A stretch of DNA of 64,000 nucleotides from Limnobaculum xujianqingii (GCF_013394855.1 NZ_JABMLK010000001.1:930001-994000); one strand, 5' to 3'; shown: positions 1 to 11,623, numbered from the stretch's first letter. Program-made: numbers and translations. Notes: a model not told the origin generated them from the letters alone.

Positions 1-403
1 TACCATCCCGTTCAGATCGCGCCACCACCTCAAACCCACAATTAAGATAGAAACCAACGGCCTGTGGGTTTTGTTCGTTTACATCTACCTGGGTGATATG
101 TTTCTGAGCAATAGCATAGTTTAATAGTCGTTTACCCAATCCCTTACCACGACAGTCCGGATCGATAAACAGCATTTCGATTTTATCTTCTGCTATACCA
201 ATAAATCCGCTGATCTGGCCCCCTGTAGTTTTGGTGCAAAACAGCGTTACCATTGGCAGAAATTCATTCAATATTAGCGGGCGAAAGAACAGGATATCTT
301 CTTCTGATAAAAAATCATGAGTGGCTCTGACAGAGCGTTCCCATAGTTCGGTAACTTCCGGATACTCTGCTGCAGTAACCGGAAATATCAGATTATTGTT
401 CAT
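1..403 (-). CDS. GNAT family N-acetyltransferase, C-terminus outside window
   Basis: Translated on the minus strand from ATG at 403, the protein opens MNNNLIFPVTAAEYPEV and continues through ATHDFLSEEDI, LFIDPDCRGKGLGKRLL and VNEQNPQAVGFYLNCGFEV. The RGKGLGKRL stretch is the acetyl-CoA pyrophosphate-binding loop of GNAT enzymes and NEQNPQAVGFY is typical of the YjaB group. About 134 residues are visible, and the end lies before base 1. The substrate is unknown. The gene lies downstream of cobB on the same strand but is separated from it by a stem-loop. Confidence 0.85.
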   Translation of the reverse strand, partial: MNNNLIFPVTAAEYPEVTELWERSVRATHDFLSEEDILFFRPLILNEFLPMVTLFCTKTTGGQISGFIGIAEDKIEMLFIDPDCRGKGLGKRLLNYAIAQKHITQVDVNEQNPQAVGFYLNCGFEVVARSERDG

Positions 404-470
404 CTTATATGGCCTTTGTAATTGTTTTTTAGTTAAAGATGATCGGGTATATCAAATAATTAGGGTTTAA

Positions 471-502
471 TGGTTAATAAACAATCCCTCATTTATTAAC
501 CA
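471..502 (-). terminator. Stem-loop after cobB
   Basis: A perfect 11-bp inverted repeat (TGGTTAATAAA and its complement, 10-nt loop) begins just after the cobB stop codon. It is AT-rich and lacks a clear U-run, so it may be only a weak terminator or a 3' stabilising structure. Confidence 0.4.
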
Positions 503-512
503 CCTGCTGTCA

Positions 513-1361
513 TTACTTCTTTACACAATCAGTCGCGATAGTATTTAAAAAAGTATCCTGGATATATTTCGGTACCACTTCACTGGCTAATCCATAGTGT
601 TTTTCCGTAAAGCTACTGCCAACCTGGCTCTCTTCCAGATTCAATTCTACGGTATGGGCGCCATATAAACGGGCACTACGTACAAATCCAGCGGCAGGAT
701 ACACATGTCCTGAAGTGCCAATGGCAATAAAATAATCTGCTTCAGCAATCGCCTGATTGATTTTATCCATTTCAAATGGCATTTCACCAAACCAGACAAT
801 ATGCGGACGCATCGGTTGCGGAGGCTGACAACAGTCACAGAGATCGTTAACCGACAAATCCCCTTTCCACTCGCTAACCTTGCCTGATTTAGTACAACGA
901 ACTTTCATTAGCTCACCATGCATATGAATAATTCGCATATTACCAGCGCGTTCATGTAAGTTATCGACGTTTTGCGTAATTAGCAGAAAATTATTGCCCA
1001 GAACGTCTTCCAGTTTCGCCAGCGCTTTGTGTGCTTCATTAGGTTGTATTTCAGGATTAAGTAATTGGCGGCGGCGGGCATTATAGAATTTTTGCACAAG
1101 TTCTGGATTGGCAATAAAACCTTCCGGAGTCGCAACATCCTCAATGCGATGCTCTTCCCATAATCCATCTGATGCACGGAAAGTACGTATGCCGGATTCA
1201 GCTGAAATACCGGCACCGGTTAATACCACTACCGATGGATTTTGGCTGGCTTTCACCTCTTCACAGGCGAAACATAGCACGCTGTGGTAATAACGCATAC
1301 GATGGCGCTGATGTCGTATATGTTTCACTCTTGAACGAAACAAACGGCGATGAACTCGCAT
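513..1361 (-). CDS. cobB: NAD-dependent protein deacylase (sirtuin) CobB
   Basis: A class III sirtuin that removes acetyl and succinyl groups from lysines using NAD+ in the cytoplasm. At 282 residues it is close to the usual enterobacterial length. A basic N-terminal extension ([17 protein letters not shown]) is followed by the NAD-binding [14 protein letters not shown] at about 49-62, then [12 protein letters not shown], the catalytic-His motif HMHGE and [13 protein letters not shown] CxCC cluster sits where the zinc ribbon is degenerate in this family. It lies directly downstream of nagK, as in E. coli, and is probably cotranscribed. The long start was chosen because E. coli CobB has the same kind of basic extension. 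Confidence 0.95.
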   Translation of the reverse strand: MRVHRRLFRSRVKHIRHQRHRMRYYHSVLCFACEEVKASQNPSVVVLTGAGISAESGIRTFRASDGLWEEHRIEDVATPEGFIANPELVQKFYNARRRQLLNPEIQPNEAHKALAKLEDVLGNNFLLITQNVDNLHERAGNMRIIHMHGELMKVRCTKSGKVSEWKGDLSVNDLCDCCQPPQPMRPHIVWFGEMPFEMDKINQAIAEADYFIAIGTSGHVYPAAGFVRSARLYGAHTVELNLEESQVGSSFTEKHYGLASEVVPKYIQDTFLNTIATDCVKK

Positions 1362-1389
1362 TGCTACAAACTCCTTTTATTACCCGGAT

Positions 1390-2301
1390 TTAATCCAATA
1401 AATTTAAAAATGCGGCACCACGAACACCGCCAGAATCGCCCCAGCGGGCTTTTTCGATACGAGGTACTTTTGCCACGCTTAATAAGTGTGGCTTAATTCG
1501 CTCTGGTAACAAAGGATACATCTCATCAAAGTTAGATAATCCACCGCCAATCACCACTAAGTGTGGATCGAGAACGGTAAATATATTGGCCAGACAAACC
1601 GCCAGTAAATCTAAGAAACGCTCAACATGTTCAACTGCTTTTGCTTCTCCCGCCCGGTAGTGCTGGATAATTTGTTGAGCCGGCAATTTTTCACCGAAGA
1701 AATGCTGATACACCCATTCAAATCCCCGACCTGAAATATAGTTTTCGATACAACCGGCATGACCACAACCGCAGGCTACCCGAGGTATATCTCTACCCAG
1801 CACTTCCAGCGCATCAACCGGCAATCTCAGATGCCCAAACTCACCAGCGATATAGTGACGACCGCTAAAAGTTTTTCCGTTAATAACAATACCGCCGCCA
1901 ACACCAGTTCCCAGAATAATACCTAATACGCTGGCGTATTGACGAAACTCACCATCCCAGGCTTCTGACAGGGCAAAACAGTTAGCATCGTTATCAATTC
2001 GTACCGGACGCTGAATTAAGGCAGCCAGATCCGCAGCTAATGGCTTACCCATCGCGGCTGGAACATTAGCGGTAAACAGTTTTCCGGTTTCTCCATCGGG
2101 CATGCCGGGAATACCGATCCCTACTTTACCCTGACATCCTAATTGGCTATCGGCTTCAAGAACCAGCTCTGATAATACTTTCAATAATGCCGGGTAGTCA
2201 TCACGAGGAGTAGGAACCCGTTTTTGAATCAGACGGTGATGTTGTTCATCAAAAGCACCGAACTCTATTTTGGTACCGCCCATATCAAAGCCGTAGTACA
2301 T
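1390..2301 (-). CDS. nagK: N-acetyl-D-glucosamine kinase NagK
   Basis: A ROK-family sugar kinase that phosphorylates GlcNAc recovered during murein recycling, giving GlcNAc-6-P. From ATG at 2301 ([17 protein letters not shown], preceded by GGGAAGAG) the product has 303 residues, the standard NagK length. A longer upstream reading frame has no ribosome-binding site. DMGGTK is the ATP phosphate-binding motif and [17 protein letters not shown] is the zinc-binding ROK signature. It sits 32 bp after lolE and just before cobB, the conserved lolCDE-nagK-cobB order. Confidence 0.95.
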   Translation of the reverse strand: MYYGFDMGGTKIEFGAFDEQHHRLIQKRVPTPRDDYPALLKVLSELVLEADSQLGCQGKVGIGIPGMPDGETGKLFTANVPAAMGKPLAADLAALIQRPVRIDNDANCFALSEAWDGEFRQYASVLGIILGTGVGGGIVINGKTFSGRHYIAGEFGHLRLPVDALEVLGRDIPRVACGCGHAGCIENYISGRGFEWVYQHFFGEKLPAQQIIQHYRAGEAKAVEHVERFLDLLAVCLANIFTVLDPHLVVIGGGLSNFDEMYPLLPERIKPHLLSVAKVPRIEKARWGDSGGVRGAAFLNLLD

Positions 2302-2333
2302 ATCTCTTCCCTTCTCACTTATCAGGTGATCTA

Positions 2334-3587
2334 TTACTGTCCGCTCAGCACACGCGCAGGATCGATACGGCTTGCTCGTCTGGCTGGATACCAACTGGCA
2401 ATCAGGCTCAGGATAATCGACGTTACCAGTACACTAACCACATCAAGCAAATGCAGTTCAGACGGTAGAAAATCAATAAAATAGACGCCGCCGGATAAAA
2501 AATGATGCCCAATCATGTTTTCTATTATCTTAATAATATTAGTGAGCTGCATGGATACGATCACTCCCACTACCACACCACTGATACTACCAATCAGACC
2601 CGCCATTAAGCCGTACCAGATAAACACCGAACGAATCAGTCGGTCTTTCGCTCCCAGCGTTCTCAATACCGCAATATCTGAACTTTTATCTTTTACTGCC
2701 ATCACCAGCGTTGAAACAATGTTAAAACAGGCAACACCAATCACCAGAATCATCGCCAGATACATGATGCTGCGTACCAGTTGAATATCGCGGTACATAT
2801 AGCCATAGGTTGAAATCCAGCTACGATAATAGGCATATTTACCCGTCGCTTCTACCGCACGCTTAGAGACCACATTAGCGGTGAAAACATCATTCGCTTT
2901 AAATGCGATACCGGTGACACTATTTCCCATCTCCAGATATTGCTGAGCATCGCTCAGTGGCACCATACCAAAGCTATGGTCGAGCATTCCACTCAACTGT
3001 AAAATTCCCACAATATGCAAGCGAATGCGCTGCGGCTGACCGATCTTCATTTCACCGCTTGGGTCGCTGCTTGGGATCATAACCGTCACCCAATCACCTT
3101 GCTTTACATTGAGTTCGTCGGCAATGCCTTTGCCCAGAATCAGTTGCTGCTCACCAGATCTAAACTCTTTCCAGGCATTGTCTTGTACGAACTGCGGTAA
3201 GGCGCTCAGTTTCTCTTCCTGATCCGGTTGAACACCACGAACCTGGATAGCTCGCAGTTGAGTACCGCTTTCAACCAGACCGGTAAATGAAATAAAAGGC
3301 GCTGCCGCAGCCACACCATCCGTCTGTTCAACCTGTTTTAATGCAGCAGGCCAGTCATTAAATGGTTGATCGACGGCCTCAATTTCACCATGGGGAACGA
3401 CTGCCAGAATGCGGTTCTTCAGCTCACGTTCAAAACCGTTCATAGCGCTCAGGCCAATAATCAGTACCGCTACACCCAGCGCAATACCAATAGTCGAAAT
3501 AATGGATATCAGTGATACCATTCCACTACGGCGGCGGCCACGGCTAAAACGAAGTGCAATTTTTAACGACAGCGGTGCAGCAGACAT
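2334..3587 (-). CDS. lolE: Lipoprotein-releasing ABC transporter permease LolE
   Basis: Inner-membrane subunit of LolCDE, which extracts outer-membrane lipoproteins from the inner membrane and hands them to LolA. It has 417 residues. An N-terminal TM segment (near 25-48, [19 protein letters not shown]) is followed by a large periplasmic domain ([10 protein letters not shown] onward) and three C-terminal TM helices with the MacB/FtsX-like layout, ending [17 protein letters not shown]. The start overlaps the lolD stop by one base, so the two are translationally coupled. E. coli has the same lolC-lolD-lolE order. Confidence 0.95.
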   Translation of the reverse strand: MSAAPLSLKIALRFSRGRRRSGMVSLISIISTIGIALGVAVLIIGLSAMNGFERELKNRILAVVPHGEIEAVDQPFNDWPAALKQVEQTDGVAAAAPFISFTGLVESGTQLRAIQVRGVQPDQEEKLSALPQFVQDNAWKEFRSGEQQLILGKGIADELNVKQGDWVTVMIPSSDPSGEMKIGQPQRIRLHIVGILQLSGMLDHSFGMVPLSDAQQYLEMGNSVTGIAFKANDVFTANVVSKRAVEATGKYAYYRSWISTYGYMYRDIQLVRSIMYLAMILVIGVACFNIVSTLVMAVKDKSSDIAVLRTLGAKDRLIRSVFIWYGLMAGLIGSISGVVVGVIVSMQLTNIIKIIENMIGHHFLSGGVYFIDFLPSELHLLDVVSVLVTSIILSLIASWYPARRASRIDPARVLSGQ

Positions 3588-4291
3588 TACTCAGCCTCCA
3601 GCATCATTGACTGCTGACTCAGGTGGCCATCACGCATTTCAAGCTGACGATCGAGGCGACGGGCCAGTTTTAAGTCATGAGTGACTACCAGAAATGCCGT
3701 ACCCTGTTGACGATTCAGGTTTCCTAACAGTTCGAAAATACTGTCTGCGGTGCGTTGGTCAAGGTTACCGGTAGGTTCATCCGCCAGTACCAGCGCAGGA
3801 TTATTGACCAGTGCACGAGCGATCGCTACCCGCTGACGCTCTCCACCAGAGAGTTCTGACGGGCGATGTGCCGCACGTTTTTCCAGCCCAACAGCAGCCA
3901 GCATTGCTCTGGCACGATCTTCTGCTTCGGAAGGTTTAACCTGACCAATCATTAGTGGCATTGCTGCATTTTCTAACGCGGTAAAATCTGGCAATAGATG
4001 GTGGAACTGATAGATGAATCCTAACTGTGTATTACGCAGTTCTGCTTTGGCGGTTGAACTCATAGAACTCAAAGAACGACCTTTAAAAATCACATCTCCT
4101 GAGGTTGGCGCATCTAATCCACCAAGCAGATGTAATAACGTACTTTTACCCGAGCCAGAACTACCGACAATAGCCATTAATTCACCGGGAGCCATTGAAA
4201 AAGTAACATCTTTCAACACTTCGGTTTTTAATTTGCCTTCCTGATAGGTTTTGCAAAGGTCTATACATTGCAGTAACAAAGATTTATTCAT
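3587..4291 (-). CDS. lolD: Lipoprotein-releasing system ATPase LolD
   Basis: Cytoplasmic ATPase of the LolCDE exporter; it powers lipoprotein release to LolA. Walker A is GSSGSGKST, the ABC signature is LSGGERQR and Walker B is [12 protein letters not shown], with the switch His in VVTHDL. ATG at 4291 ([19 protein letters not shown]) gives 234 residues, the family length. The upstream in-frame codons only translate lolC sequence out of frame. The start overlaps the lolC end by 8 bp and the end touches the lolE start. Confidence 0.95.
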   Translation of the reverse strand: MNKSLLLQCIDLCKTYQEGKLKTEVLKDVTFSMAPGELMAIVGSSGSGKSTLLHLLGGLDAPTSGDVIFKGRSLSSMSSTAKAELRNTQLGFIYQFHHLLPDFTALENAAMPLMIGQVKPSEAEDRARAMLAAVGLEKRAAHRPSELSGGERQRVAIARALVNNPALVLADEPTGNLDQRTADSIFELLGNLNRQQGTAFLVVTHDLKLARRLDRQLEMRDGHLSQQSMMLEAE

Positions 4292-5486
4292 AGCGTAATG
4301 CCTCTGCGGGTTGTACGGCGGCAGCCCGCCAGGAAGGATAAAGCGTGGAAAGCAGCGCCAGTCCCATAGAGAACAGCGCAATAATAATCACCTGAGAATA
4401 ATTGATAACCACCGGCAGACCCGCCCCGGACAGAGAACGCCCAATAAACGGCATGAGTACATTCAGGTTACCGGCGAGAAGAACGCCCAATAATGAGCCT
4501 GACAGTGCACCAATGATGCCTGCGGTAGCCCCCTGAACCATAAAGACACTCATAATATGTCGACGTTTAAGCCCCTGAGTTTTCAGGATAGCGACTTCCC
4601 CTTGTTTCTCCATCACCAACAGACTAAGAGAAGTAACAATATTAAAAGCAGCTACGGCGATAATCAGGCCAATCAACAGCCCCATCATGTTTTTTTCCAT
4701 CCGTACTGCCTGGAACAGTTCGCCTTTACGCTCCCGCCAGTCTTTCATCACCAGTCCTTCCGGCAATGGTTGTTGGCTAAGAGAAACTACATCCAGTGGT
4801 TTTTGCATATATAGACGCCAGCCGCTGATATTACCAGCCGCATAACGCATCAAACGAGAAGCATCCTGTTGATTCACCAACAACTCACTGGCATCAACTT
4901 CGCTACCGGCAGCAAAAGTACCAATAACCGTAAATAAGCGTTGGCTGGGAATTCGCCCCATTGGCGTAAACTGGCTGGCTCCGGTTACCATAACTCTGAT
5001 TTGATCGCCCAGCTTGATACCCAACTGTTCCGCCAGTTTCTCACCAAGAATTACCCGATAGCTGCCCGGTTCCAACTGAGAAACGTGAGCGCCGTATACC
5101 GCACCCGCCAGTGGGTCATTGTCTTCTTTATTTATCCCCAGCATGACGCCAACAGAGAGCCCTTTGGCGCTTTGTAAAATGACATCACCCGTAGTTAACG
5201 GAACAATGCGTGTGACACCCGGCAGCGATGATAGTTGGGTTATTGGATGTTCCTGAGGATTGATATTCCCCTGTTTGGTGGTGACTAACGCCTGTGGCAT
5301 CAGCCCTAAAATATTCTTTTCCAGTTCCTGTTCAAAGCCATTCATTACCGATAATACGGTAATCAACGCCATCACACCGAGAGTAATACCGATGGTGGAT
5401 AACCAGGATACAAACTGGCTAAACCGGTCTGTCGCTCTTCCACGCATGTAGCGCAGACCTATAAATAACGCAACGGGTTGATACAT
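4284..5486 (-). CDS. lolC: Lipoprotein-releasing ABC transporter permease LolC
   Basis: Second membrane subunit of LolCDE and the one that recruits LolA. It has 400 residues, four predicted TM segments (one near 25-48, three in the C-terminal 150) and a periplasmic domain between them. It is paralogous to LolE ([17 protein letters not shown] here against [17 protein letters not shown] there). It is the first gene of a lolC-lolD-lolE-nagK-cobB run on the minus strand, so the operon promoter should lie in 5487-5905. Confidence 0.95.
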   Translation of the reverse strand: MYQPVALFIGLRYMRGRATDRFSQFVSWLSTIGITLGVMALITVLSVMNGFEQELEKNILGLMPQALVTTKQGNINPQEHPITQLSSLPGVTRIVPLTTGDVILQSAKGLSVGVMLGINKEDNDPLAGAVYGAHVSQLEPGSYRVILGEKLAEQLGIKLGDQIRVMVTGASQFTPMGRIPSQRLFTVIGTFAAGSEVDASELLVNQQDASRLMRYAAGNISGWRLYMQKPLDVVSLSQQPLPEGLVMKDWRERKGELFQAVRMEKNMMGLLIGLIIAVAAFNIVTSLSLLVMEKQGEVAILKTQGLKRRHIMSVFMVQGATAGIIGALSGSLLGVLLAGNLNVLMPFIGRSLSGAGLPVVINYSQVIIIALFSMGLALLSTLYPSWRAAAVQPAEALRYE

Positions 5487-5905
5487 TAAGATCTATTTAC
5501 TCTTTTTATGGACGCTCACCTGTAAGTGTTCCCGGTAAGTCAGTCAGCCAGTAATAAAAATCATCGTATTATGACGAAACGCTTTCATTGCATTATCGCT
5601 CAGGGATAATAAAGGCTGATGGCACTTTATGGAACCTTTAAGCGCTTATCTGCCGATATTTCTTCCGGGCGCATTTTATCATTGATATACCAATGGAAAA
5701 ATCCCCGTTACCCTAACCTTTACACAGATTTAAATCTGATTTCACCGGACAACACCCCATAGATTAGATTAAAATAGAATGCACCATGACCTGTGCCATG
5801 ATGCACAGCGTTACATTCACTCAGCCAGATTGGTATGGGATTGCGCATTCAATGCCCGTCCCTACAGGTTTAGTTACCGACCAGATAAAGAGATTTTATT
5901 ACAGA
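5487..5905. other. Divergent intergenic region between lolC and mfd
   Basis: About 420 bases without a supported gene. It must carry the divergent promoters for lolCDE-nagK-cobB (leftward) and mfd (rightward). An in-frame extension of mfd back to 5786 exists but has no similarity to Mfd and is not used here. ycfT, which lies here in E. coli, is absent. Confidence 0.6.
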
Positions 5906-8900
5906 ATGTCCCTTCAACATCGTTTTACGTTACCAGAGCGCCCGGGTGATCTGCGTCAGATCGGTCATTTATACGGTTCTTCCATTGCGGTTATCAGTGC
6001 TGAAATTATTAACCGGCATTCTGGTCCGGTTCTGTTAATTACTGCGGATATGCAGCAGGCTCTGCGAGTTAACGATGAACTGCGCCAGTTTACCCGTAAG
6101 CCTGTGACGGCACTGCCGGATTGGGAAACACTGCCTTATGACAGTTTCTCTCCCCATCAGGAAATAGTCTCTTCACGCCTTTCCAGCCTTTATCAACTAC
6201 CGCAGATGCAAGATGGCGTGATGATTCTGCCGGTTAACACCCTGATGCAAAAAGTTTGCCCTCATGCGTTTTTGATGGGGCACGCGCTGGTGGCGAAAAA
6301 AGGCGATCGTTTATCGCGGGATAATTTGCGTTCTCAACTGGAACAGGCGGGTTATCGCTCGGTCGATCAGGTACTGGAACACGGTGAATTTGCTACCCGT
6401 GGCGCCCTGCTGGACCTCTTCCCTATGGGAAGCGAAGAACCTTACCGTCTGGACTTTTTTGATGATGAAATCGACAGTATTCGCCTGTTTGATGTAGATA
6501 CTCAGCGCACCCTGAACGAAGTGGAGCATATTAATCTCCTGCCAGCCCACGAGTTCCCAACGGATAAGAATGCGATTGAGTTATTCCGTAGCCAGTGGCG
6601 TGAGCAATTTGAAGTACGACGTGACCCGGAGCATGTCTATCAACAGGTCTCTAAAGGTGTCTGGCCTGCCGGTATCGAGTACTGGCAACCGCTGTTCTTT
6701 AGCCAACCTCTTCCAGCTCTGTTTAGCTATTTACCTGACAACACTCTGTTAATCAGTCTGGGAAATATCGAACAGGCCGCTGAACGTTTCTGGGCTGATG
6801 CTTCTCAGCGTTTTGATAACCGCCGCGTCGATCCAATGCGCCCTCTTTTGCCACCAGAGAATCTGTGGCTACGCGTTGACCAGCTATTTGCTGAATTAAA
6901 ACAGTGGCCGCGTATTCAGCTTGACCATGAAAGCGTTAGTAAAAAAGCGGGCAGCCTGAATCTGGACTATCAGCCGTTGCCGGATATTGCCGTTCAGCAT
7001 CAGAATAAATCGCCATTAGATAATCTGCGTCGCTTTATTGAGTCTTTCCAAGGGCAAGTGGTGTTCTCAGTGGAAAGTGAAGGCCGTAGAGAAACACTAC
7101 AAGAGCTGTTAGCACGTATTAAGTTACGTCCGGTGTTAATTGATGAACTAACTCAGGCGCAACAGCCGGGACAGTATCTGATGATTGGAGGCTGTGAACA
7201 CGGTTTCCTTGATAATAACAATCAGCTTGCCGTCATATGTGAAAGCGACCTGTTAGGCGAACGCATTATGACTCGCCGTCAGGATAATCGCCGGACAATC
7301 AATACCGATACGCTGGTGCGTAATCTGGCGGAACTTCGTCCGGGTCAACCGGTAGTTCATCTTGAGCACGGTGTTGGCCGTTACGCTGGGCTGACTACAT
7401 TAGAAGCTGGCGGGATAAAAGCTGAATATTTGATTCTGACTTATGCCGGTGAAGACAAGCTGTATGTTCCGGTCTCTTCTTTACATCTGATCAGTCGTTA
7501 TTCTGGTGGTGCTGAAGAAAATGCACCGTTGCATAAGTTGGGTGGTGAAGCCTGGAGTAAAGCGCGACAAAAAGCGGCAGAAAAAGTACGTGATGTTGCG
7601 GCAGAACTTCTGGATATTTATGCCCGTCGGGAAGCTAAACCGGGATTTGCCTTCAAACAGGATCGCGAACAGTATCAGCAATTCTGCGAATCATTCCCTT
7701 ATGAGCCAACGCCAGATCAAATCAATGCTATTGGCGCAGTATTAGGGGATATGTGTCGAGCTAATGCCATGGACCGTCTGGTGTGTGGTGATGTTGGCTT
7801 TGGTAAAACCGAAGTCGCAATGCGGGCCGCATTCCTTGCGGTTATGAATAATAAGCAAGTTGCTATTCTGGTACCAACGACACTATTAGCTCAACAGCAT
7901 TACGATAACTTTCGCGATCGCTTTGCCAACTGGCCTGTTCGCATTGAAGTGATGTCGCGCTTCAGAACGGCTAAAGAGCAGCAGCAAATTTTAGAGGCTG
8001 CCGTCGAAGGTAAAATTGATATTCTGATTGGTACCCACAAATTACTTCAAAACGATCTGCGCTGGAAAGATTTAGGCTTATTAATTGTTGATGAAGAGCA
8101 CCGCTTTGGTGTACGCCAGAAAGAGCGTATTAAAGCTATGCGGGCCGACGTGGATATTCTGACATTGACCGCCACTCCGATTCCCCGCACCTTAAATATG
8201 GCCATGAGCGGTATGCGCGATCTGTCTATTATCGCCACCCCACCAGCTCGTCGTTTAGCGGTAAAAACCTTTGTCCGTGAATATGATGACCTGATTATTC
8301 GTGAAGCTATTTTGCGAGAAGTGTTACGTGGTGGACAGGTCTATTATCTCTACAATGACGTAGCCAGTATTAATAAAGCCGCGGAACATCTGACTCAGCT
8401 AGTGCCAGAAGCCCGTATCACCATTGGTCACGGCCAAATGCATGAACGAGACCTGGAACGAGTGATGTCCGACTTCCATCACCAACGTTTTAACGTTCTG
8501 GTATGTACCACCATTATTGAAACTGGTATTGATATTCCAAATGCCAATACCATCATTATTGAACGTGCCGACCGTTTTGGACTGGCGCAGCTTCATCAGT
8601 TACGTGGACGTGTGGGTCGTTCTCATCATCAGGCTTACGCCTATCTGTTAACACCACATCCAAAAGTGATGACTACTGATGCGGTTAAACGTCTTGAAGC
8701 CGTTGCATCACTGGAAGATCTGGGTGCCGGTTTTGCCTTAGCGACCCACGATCTGGAGATCCGTGGTGCCGGAGAGCTACTGGGAGAAGATCAAAGCGGC
8801 CAAATCACCACTATCGGTTTCTCTCTGTATATGGAATTACTGGAAAGTGCAGTAGATGCTCTGAAAGATGGCCGTGAGCCATCATTAGAAGATCTGACAC

Positions 8901-9355
8901 AAAGCCAGACCGATGTGGAATTACGCGTCCCTGCTCTGTTACCAGATGATTATATGCCGGACGTGAATACTCGCCTGTCATTCTACAAACGCATTGCCAG
9001 TGCAATGACCGAAGACGATCTGGACGAACTGAAAATCGAACTGATTGATCGTTTCGGTCTGTTGCCCGATGCAACCCGTAACTTGCTACAAACCGCCGCC
9101 ATACGCCAACGTGCTAAGAAACTCGGAATTAAGCGCATTGAAGGAAATGAAAAAGGTGGATTTATCGAATTCAGTGAACGCAACCATGTTGACCCAAGCT
9201 ATCTGATTGGTCTGTTGCAGAAACAACCACAGCGCTACCGTCTGGATGGTCCAACTAAACTGAAGTTTAATATCGATCTAACCGACAGAATAAAGCGGTT
9301 AACGTTTATCAGTGAATTACTGGGGAATTTTGAACAACATCGGTTGGCATCTTAA
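5906..9355 (+). CDS. mfd: Transcription-repair coupling factor Mfd
   Basis: SF2 DNA translocase that removes RNA polymerase stalled at lesions and recruits UvrA. From ATG at 5906 (MSLQHRFTLPERPGD) the product has 1149 residues; E. coli Mfd has 1148. A UvrB-like N-terminal module (DWETLPYDSFSPHQE) is followed by the RNAP-interacting domain (HLEHGVGRYAGL), then the RecG-like motor with Walker A GDVGFGKTE, the DEEH box, TATPIPRTLNMA and QLRGRVGRS, and the C-terminal TRCF domain (LLPDDYMPDVNTRLSFYKR). It is transcribed alone and ends at a strong terminator. Confidence 0.97.
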   Translation: MSLQHRFTLPERPGDLRQIGHLYGSSIAVISAEIINRHSGPVLLITADMQQALRVNDELRQFTRKPVTALPDWETLPYDSFSPHQEIVSSRLSSLYQLPQMQDGVMILPVNTLMQKVCPHAFLMGHALVAKKGDRLSRDNLRSQLEQAGYRSVDQVLEHGEFATRGALLDLFPMGSEEPYRLDFFDDEIDSIRLFDVDTQRTLNEVEHINLLPAHEFPTDKNAIELFRSQWREQFEVRRDPEHVYQQVSKGVWPAGIEYWQPLFFSQPLPALFSYLPDNTLLISLGNIEQAAERFWADASQRFDNRRVDPMRPLLPPENLWLRVDQLFAELKQWPRIQLDHESVSKKAGSLNLDYQPLPDIAVQHQNKSPLDNLRRFIESFQGQVVFSVESEGRRETLQELLARIKLRPVLIDELTQAQQPGQYLMIGGCEHGFLDNNNQLAVICESDLLGERIMTRRQDNRRTINTDTLVRNLAELRPGQPVVHLEHGVGRYAGLTTLEAGGIKAEYLILTYAGEDKLYVPVSSLHLISRYSGGAEENAPLHKLGGEAWSKARQKAAEKVRDVAAELLDIYARREAKPGFAFKQDREQYQQFCESFPYEPTPDQINAIGAVLGDMCRANAMDRLVCGDVGFGKTEVAMRAAFLAVMNNKQVAILVPTTLLAQQHYDNFRDRFANWPVRIEVMSRFRTAKEQQQILEAAVEGKIDILIGTHKLLQNDLRWKDLGLLIVDEEHRFGVRQKERIKAMRADVDILTLTATPIPRTLNMAMSGMRDLSIIATPPARRLAVKTFVREYDDLIIREAILREVLRGGQVYYLYNDVASINKAAEHLTQLVPEARITIGHGQMHERDLERVMSDFHHQRFNVLVCTTIIETGIDIPNANTIIIERADRFGLAQLHQLRGRVGRSHHQAYAYLLTPHPKVMTTDAVKRLEAVASLEDLGAGFALATHDLEIRGAGELLGEDQSGQITTIGFSLYMELLESAVDALKDGREPSLEDLTQSQTDVELRVPALLPDDYMPDVNTRLSFYKRIASAMTEDDLDELKIELIDRFGLLPDATRNLLQTAAIRQRAKKLGIKRIEGNEKGGFIEFSERNHVDPSYLIGLLQKQPQRYRLDGPTKLKFNIDLTDRIKRLTFISELLGNFEQHRLAS

Positions 9356-9385
9356 TTAATCAGCTCTGATAATGCGTTAATTTAA

Positions 9386-9418
9386 AGGGGAATTCAGCTA
9401 TCAACTGGATTCCCCTTC
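9386..9418. terminator. Terminator between mfd and ndh
   Basis: AAGGGGAAT pairs with ATTCCCCTT around a 14-nt loop. It lies between the convergent mfd and ndh genes and probably works in both directions. Confidence 0.75.
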
Positions 9419-9441
9419 TCATTTAGCATTAGACCAGGCTA

Positions 9442-10746
9442 TTAATGCAACTTCAGTCTTGGTCGAATAATCCGGTTAATACTTCCCACCAAAACAATCA
9501 GTCCGGTCTTCACACAACCAAACAGCGCTACCTGATGCATACGGTACAGAGAAATATAAGCCAGTCGAGCCAGGCGACCTTCGATCATCATTGAGCCTTT
9601 AGTCAGGTTCCCCATCAGGCTGCCAACGGTACTGTATTTCGACAATGAGACCAGCGATCCGCGATCGGTATAACGATAGTTTTTCAAGGTGCCGCCGTTC
9701 AGCAGAGCCATAATATTGTGGTAACACAGCGTTGCCATTTGATGCGCAGCCTGAGCGCGCGGAGGAACGGGTGTGCCATCATCTTGCAGACAGTTAGCAC
9801 AATCACCTAAAGCGAAAATAGAAGGATCACGCGTGGTTTGTAATGTCCGTTCAACCACTAACTGATTAATACGATTAGTTTCAAGACCTGCGATATCTTT
9901 TATAAAGTCAGGTGCTTTAATACCTGCTGCCCAAACCAGCAGATCGGCTTTAATAAACTCACCGTCTTTAGTATGCAGACCATTAGCATCAGCACTGGTT
10001 ACCATGGTTTTGGTTAATACATTAACGCCTAAATTGGTCAATTCCTGATGGGCAGAGGAAGATATACGTACTGGCAATGCAGGCAGAATACGTTCACCCG
10101 CCTCAACCAGAGTAACGTTTAGCGCTTTACTATCCAGCCCTTTATAACCATAGCTGTGCAACTGTTTTACCGCATTGTGCAACTCAGCTGACAGCTCAAC
10201 ACCCGTTGCCCCACCGCCAACAATTGCAATATTGACACGTTCTTCTTCATGAGGTTGGGAAGAGAACTTCAGGAACAGGTTCAGCATTTTATTATGGAAA
10301 AGTTGAGCCTGTTTTGGATTGTCCAGATAGATACAGTGATCTTTTACGCCTGGCGTACCAAAATCATTAGAAACGCTGCCCAATGCCATTACCAGAATGT
10401 CATAAGATAAATTGCGCTCAGGTACCAGTTCCTCCCCTTGCTCATTATCGATACGCGCCAGACGAATATGCTTCTCATCACGGTTAATATCGATCAACGT
10501 GCCCAGTTGAAAACGAAAAGCGTTGTTTCTGGCATGAGCCAGATAACTTAATGCGTCGACACCATCATCTAATGCACCGGTTGCCACTTCATGTAGTAAA
10601 GGCTTCCATAAATGACTGTGATTACGATCCACTAAAGTGATCTCAGCCTTACCTTTACGACCCAGCTTTTTACCCAGACTGGTCGCAAGCTCAAGGCCAC
10701 CCGCGCCACCGCCAACAATGACAATTTTTTTAGTTTCTGTTTCCAC
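9442..10746 (-). CDS. ndh: NADH dehydrogenase type II Ndh
   Basis: Single-subunit, non-proton-pumping NADH:quinone oxidoreductase on the cytoplasmic face of the inner membrane. It has 434 residues, the usual length. The FAD-binding motif [10 protein letters not shown] is near the N-terminus, a second Rossmann motif [14 protein letters not shown] is near 175, and FALGDCAN is the second FAD contact. The C-terminal basic, hydrophobic stretch ([19 protein letters not shown]) is the membrane-binding helix. A perfect FNR box upstream suggests repression without oxygen, as in E. coli. Confidence 0.96.
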   Translation of the reverse strand: METETKKIVIVGGGAGGLELATSLGKKLGRKGKAEITLVDRNHSHLWKPLLHEVATGALDDGVDALSYLAHARNNAFRFQLGTLIDINRDEKHIRLARIDNEQGEELVPERNLSYDILVMALGSVSNDFGTPGVKDHCIYLDNPKQAQLFHNKMLNLFLKFSSQPHEEERVNIAIVGGGATGVELSAELHNAVKQLHSYGYKGLDSKALNVTLVEAGERILPALPVRISSSAHQELTNLGVNVLTKTMVTSADANGLHTKDGEFIKADLLVWAAGIKAPDFIKDIAGLETNRINQLVVERTLQTTRDPSIFALGDCANCLQDDGTPVPPRAQAAHQMATLCYHNIMALLNGGTLKNYRYTDRGSLVSLSKYSTVGSLMGNLTKGSMMIEGRLARLAYISLYRMHQVALFGCVKTGLIVLVGSINRIIRPRLKLH

Positions 10747-10885
10747 GTTAATATCTCACTAAAAAATAAACCACAAATTCGGGTAATGGTTTTCTCTCAT
10801 CGCCTTTTAAAACAACAGCCCGACTTGATTCTCATTACTACATTGGAGACAGAATATCATAATTGGGCATTTGGTCATACCAAAT

Positions 10886-10899
10886 TTGATATAAATCAA
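10886..10899 (-). promoter_or_regulatory. FNR box upstream of ndh
   Basis: TTGATATAAATCAA matches the FNR consensus TTGATnnnnATCAA exactly. It lies about 140 bp before the ndh start, and FNR repression of ndh is established in E. coli, so the same control is likely here. Confidence 0.75.
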
Positions 10900-10952
10900 T
10901 TTATGTAAAAATCACACACTTTCGAACTATTCGTGCAAACAACAGGCATAAA

Positions 10953-10980
10953 AAAACCGGCAACAAAACTGGCTGCCGGT
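10953..10980 (-). terminator. Rho-independent terminator after ycfP
   Basis: AACCGGCA...TGCCGGTT hairpin, followed on the minus strand by a run of T. It lies just downstream of the ycfP stop codon. Confidence 0.75.
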
Positions 10981-10999
10981 TGATTATATGAAAGTAAAA

Positions 11000-11539
11000 T
11001 TAACGTTGTTTAAACGCTTTTATAGCCTGCAGATGGGTGGATATCTCTTTAAACTTATGCCCCTGCTTTTCATCCCAAATCAATGGGTAATATGGGCTAA
11101 GTATTTCTGCACTACGCTGGCTATCCAGCGCTTCATCATGGCGGGAAAGGATCACCAGACAGTTATCCTGATTTTTGGTACGGAACTCATCCACACACTT
11201 AGTTGCAATATCCAGATACTCTTCCGGACGATCAATCTTTCCGGGCATATTCTCATGAGGAAACAGATTAGGATTGAAAATGGTTTGGCGAATACCGCAC
11301 AAGAATCCTATTCTTTCAGCCCAAAAGCCTCCAAGCCCTACGCCACAAATCAACGGCGAACTATCATCTGATTGCTGAACTGCCTTATCTGTTTCTTTCA
11401 ATAAATACTGCATATCATGACGCGGATGGCGCGTGCTATAACTGATAAAGCGCACATCCGTATCAATAAACTGTAGCTGTAAGACCTTCTCATGATTCCC
11501 CGGACTGGTTGAATCAAAACCGTGTAAATAAATAATCAT
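11000..11539 (-). CDS. ycfP: YcfP/YqiA-type alpha/beta-hydrolase-like protein
   Basis: UPF0227 family, about 180 residues, with a predicted esterase fold. ATG at 11539 ([19 protein letters not shown]) was chosen over an in-frame start four codons upstream because HGFDS near the N-terminus fits the family start. The nucleophile-elbow region reads GVGLGG, without the usual serine of GxSxG, so catalysis is uncertain. It lies next to nagZ, as in E. coli, and ends at a terminator. No substrate is established for the family. Confidence 0.85.
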   Translation of the reverse strand: MIIYLHGFDSTSPGNHEKVLQLQFIDTDVRFISYSTRHPRHDMQYLLKETDKAVQQSDDSSPLICGVGLGGFWAERIGFLCGIRQTIFNPNLFPHENMPGKIDRPEEYLDIATKCVDEFRTKNQDNCLVILSRHDEALDSQRSAEILSPYYPLIWDEKQGHKFKEISTHLQAIKAFKQR

Positions 11540-11623
11540 ATTTAGCCCCACTAACTACCGGTGTATGACATCATTACCTTATCTTGCCCAAAAAGCGTGT
11601 TTCTGTTCAACCTTTTTATCAAT

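Noticed and set aside
980-1393. Several ORFs over cobB in other frames
   Set aside because: CobB is unmistakable; the others have no ribosome sites and no family features.
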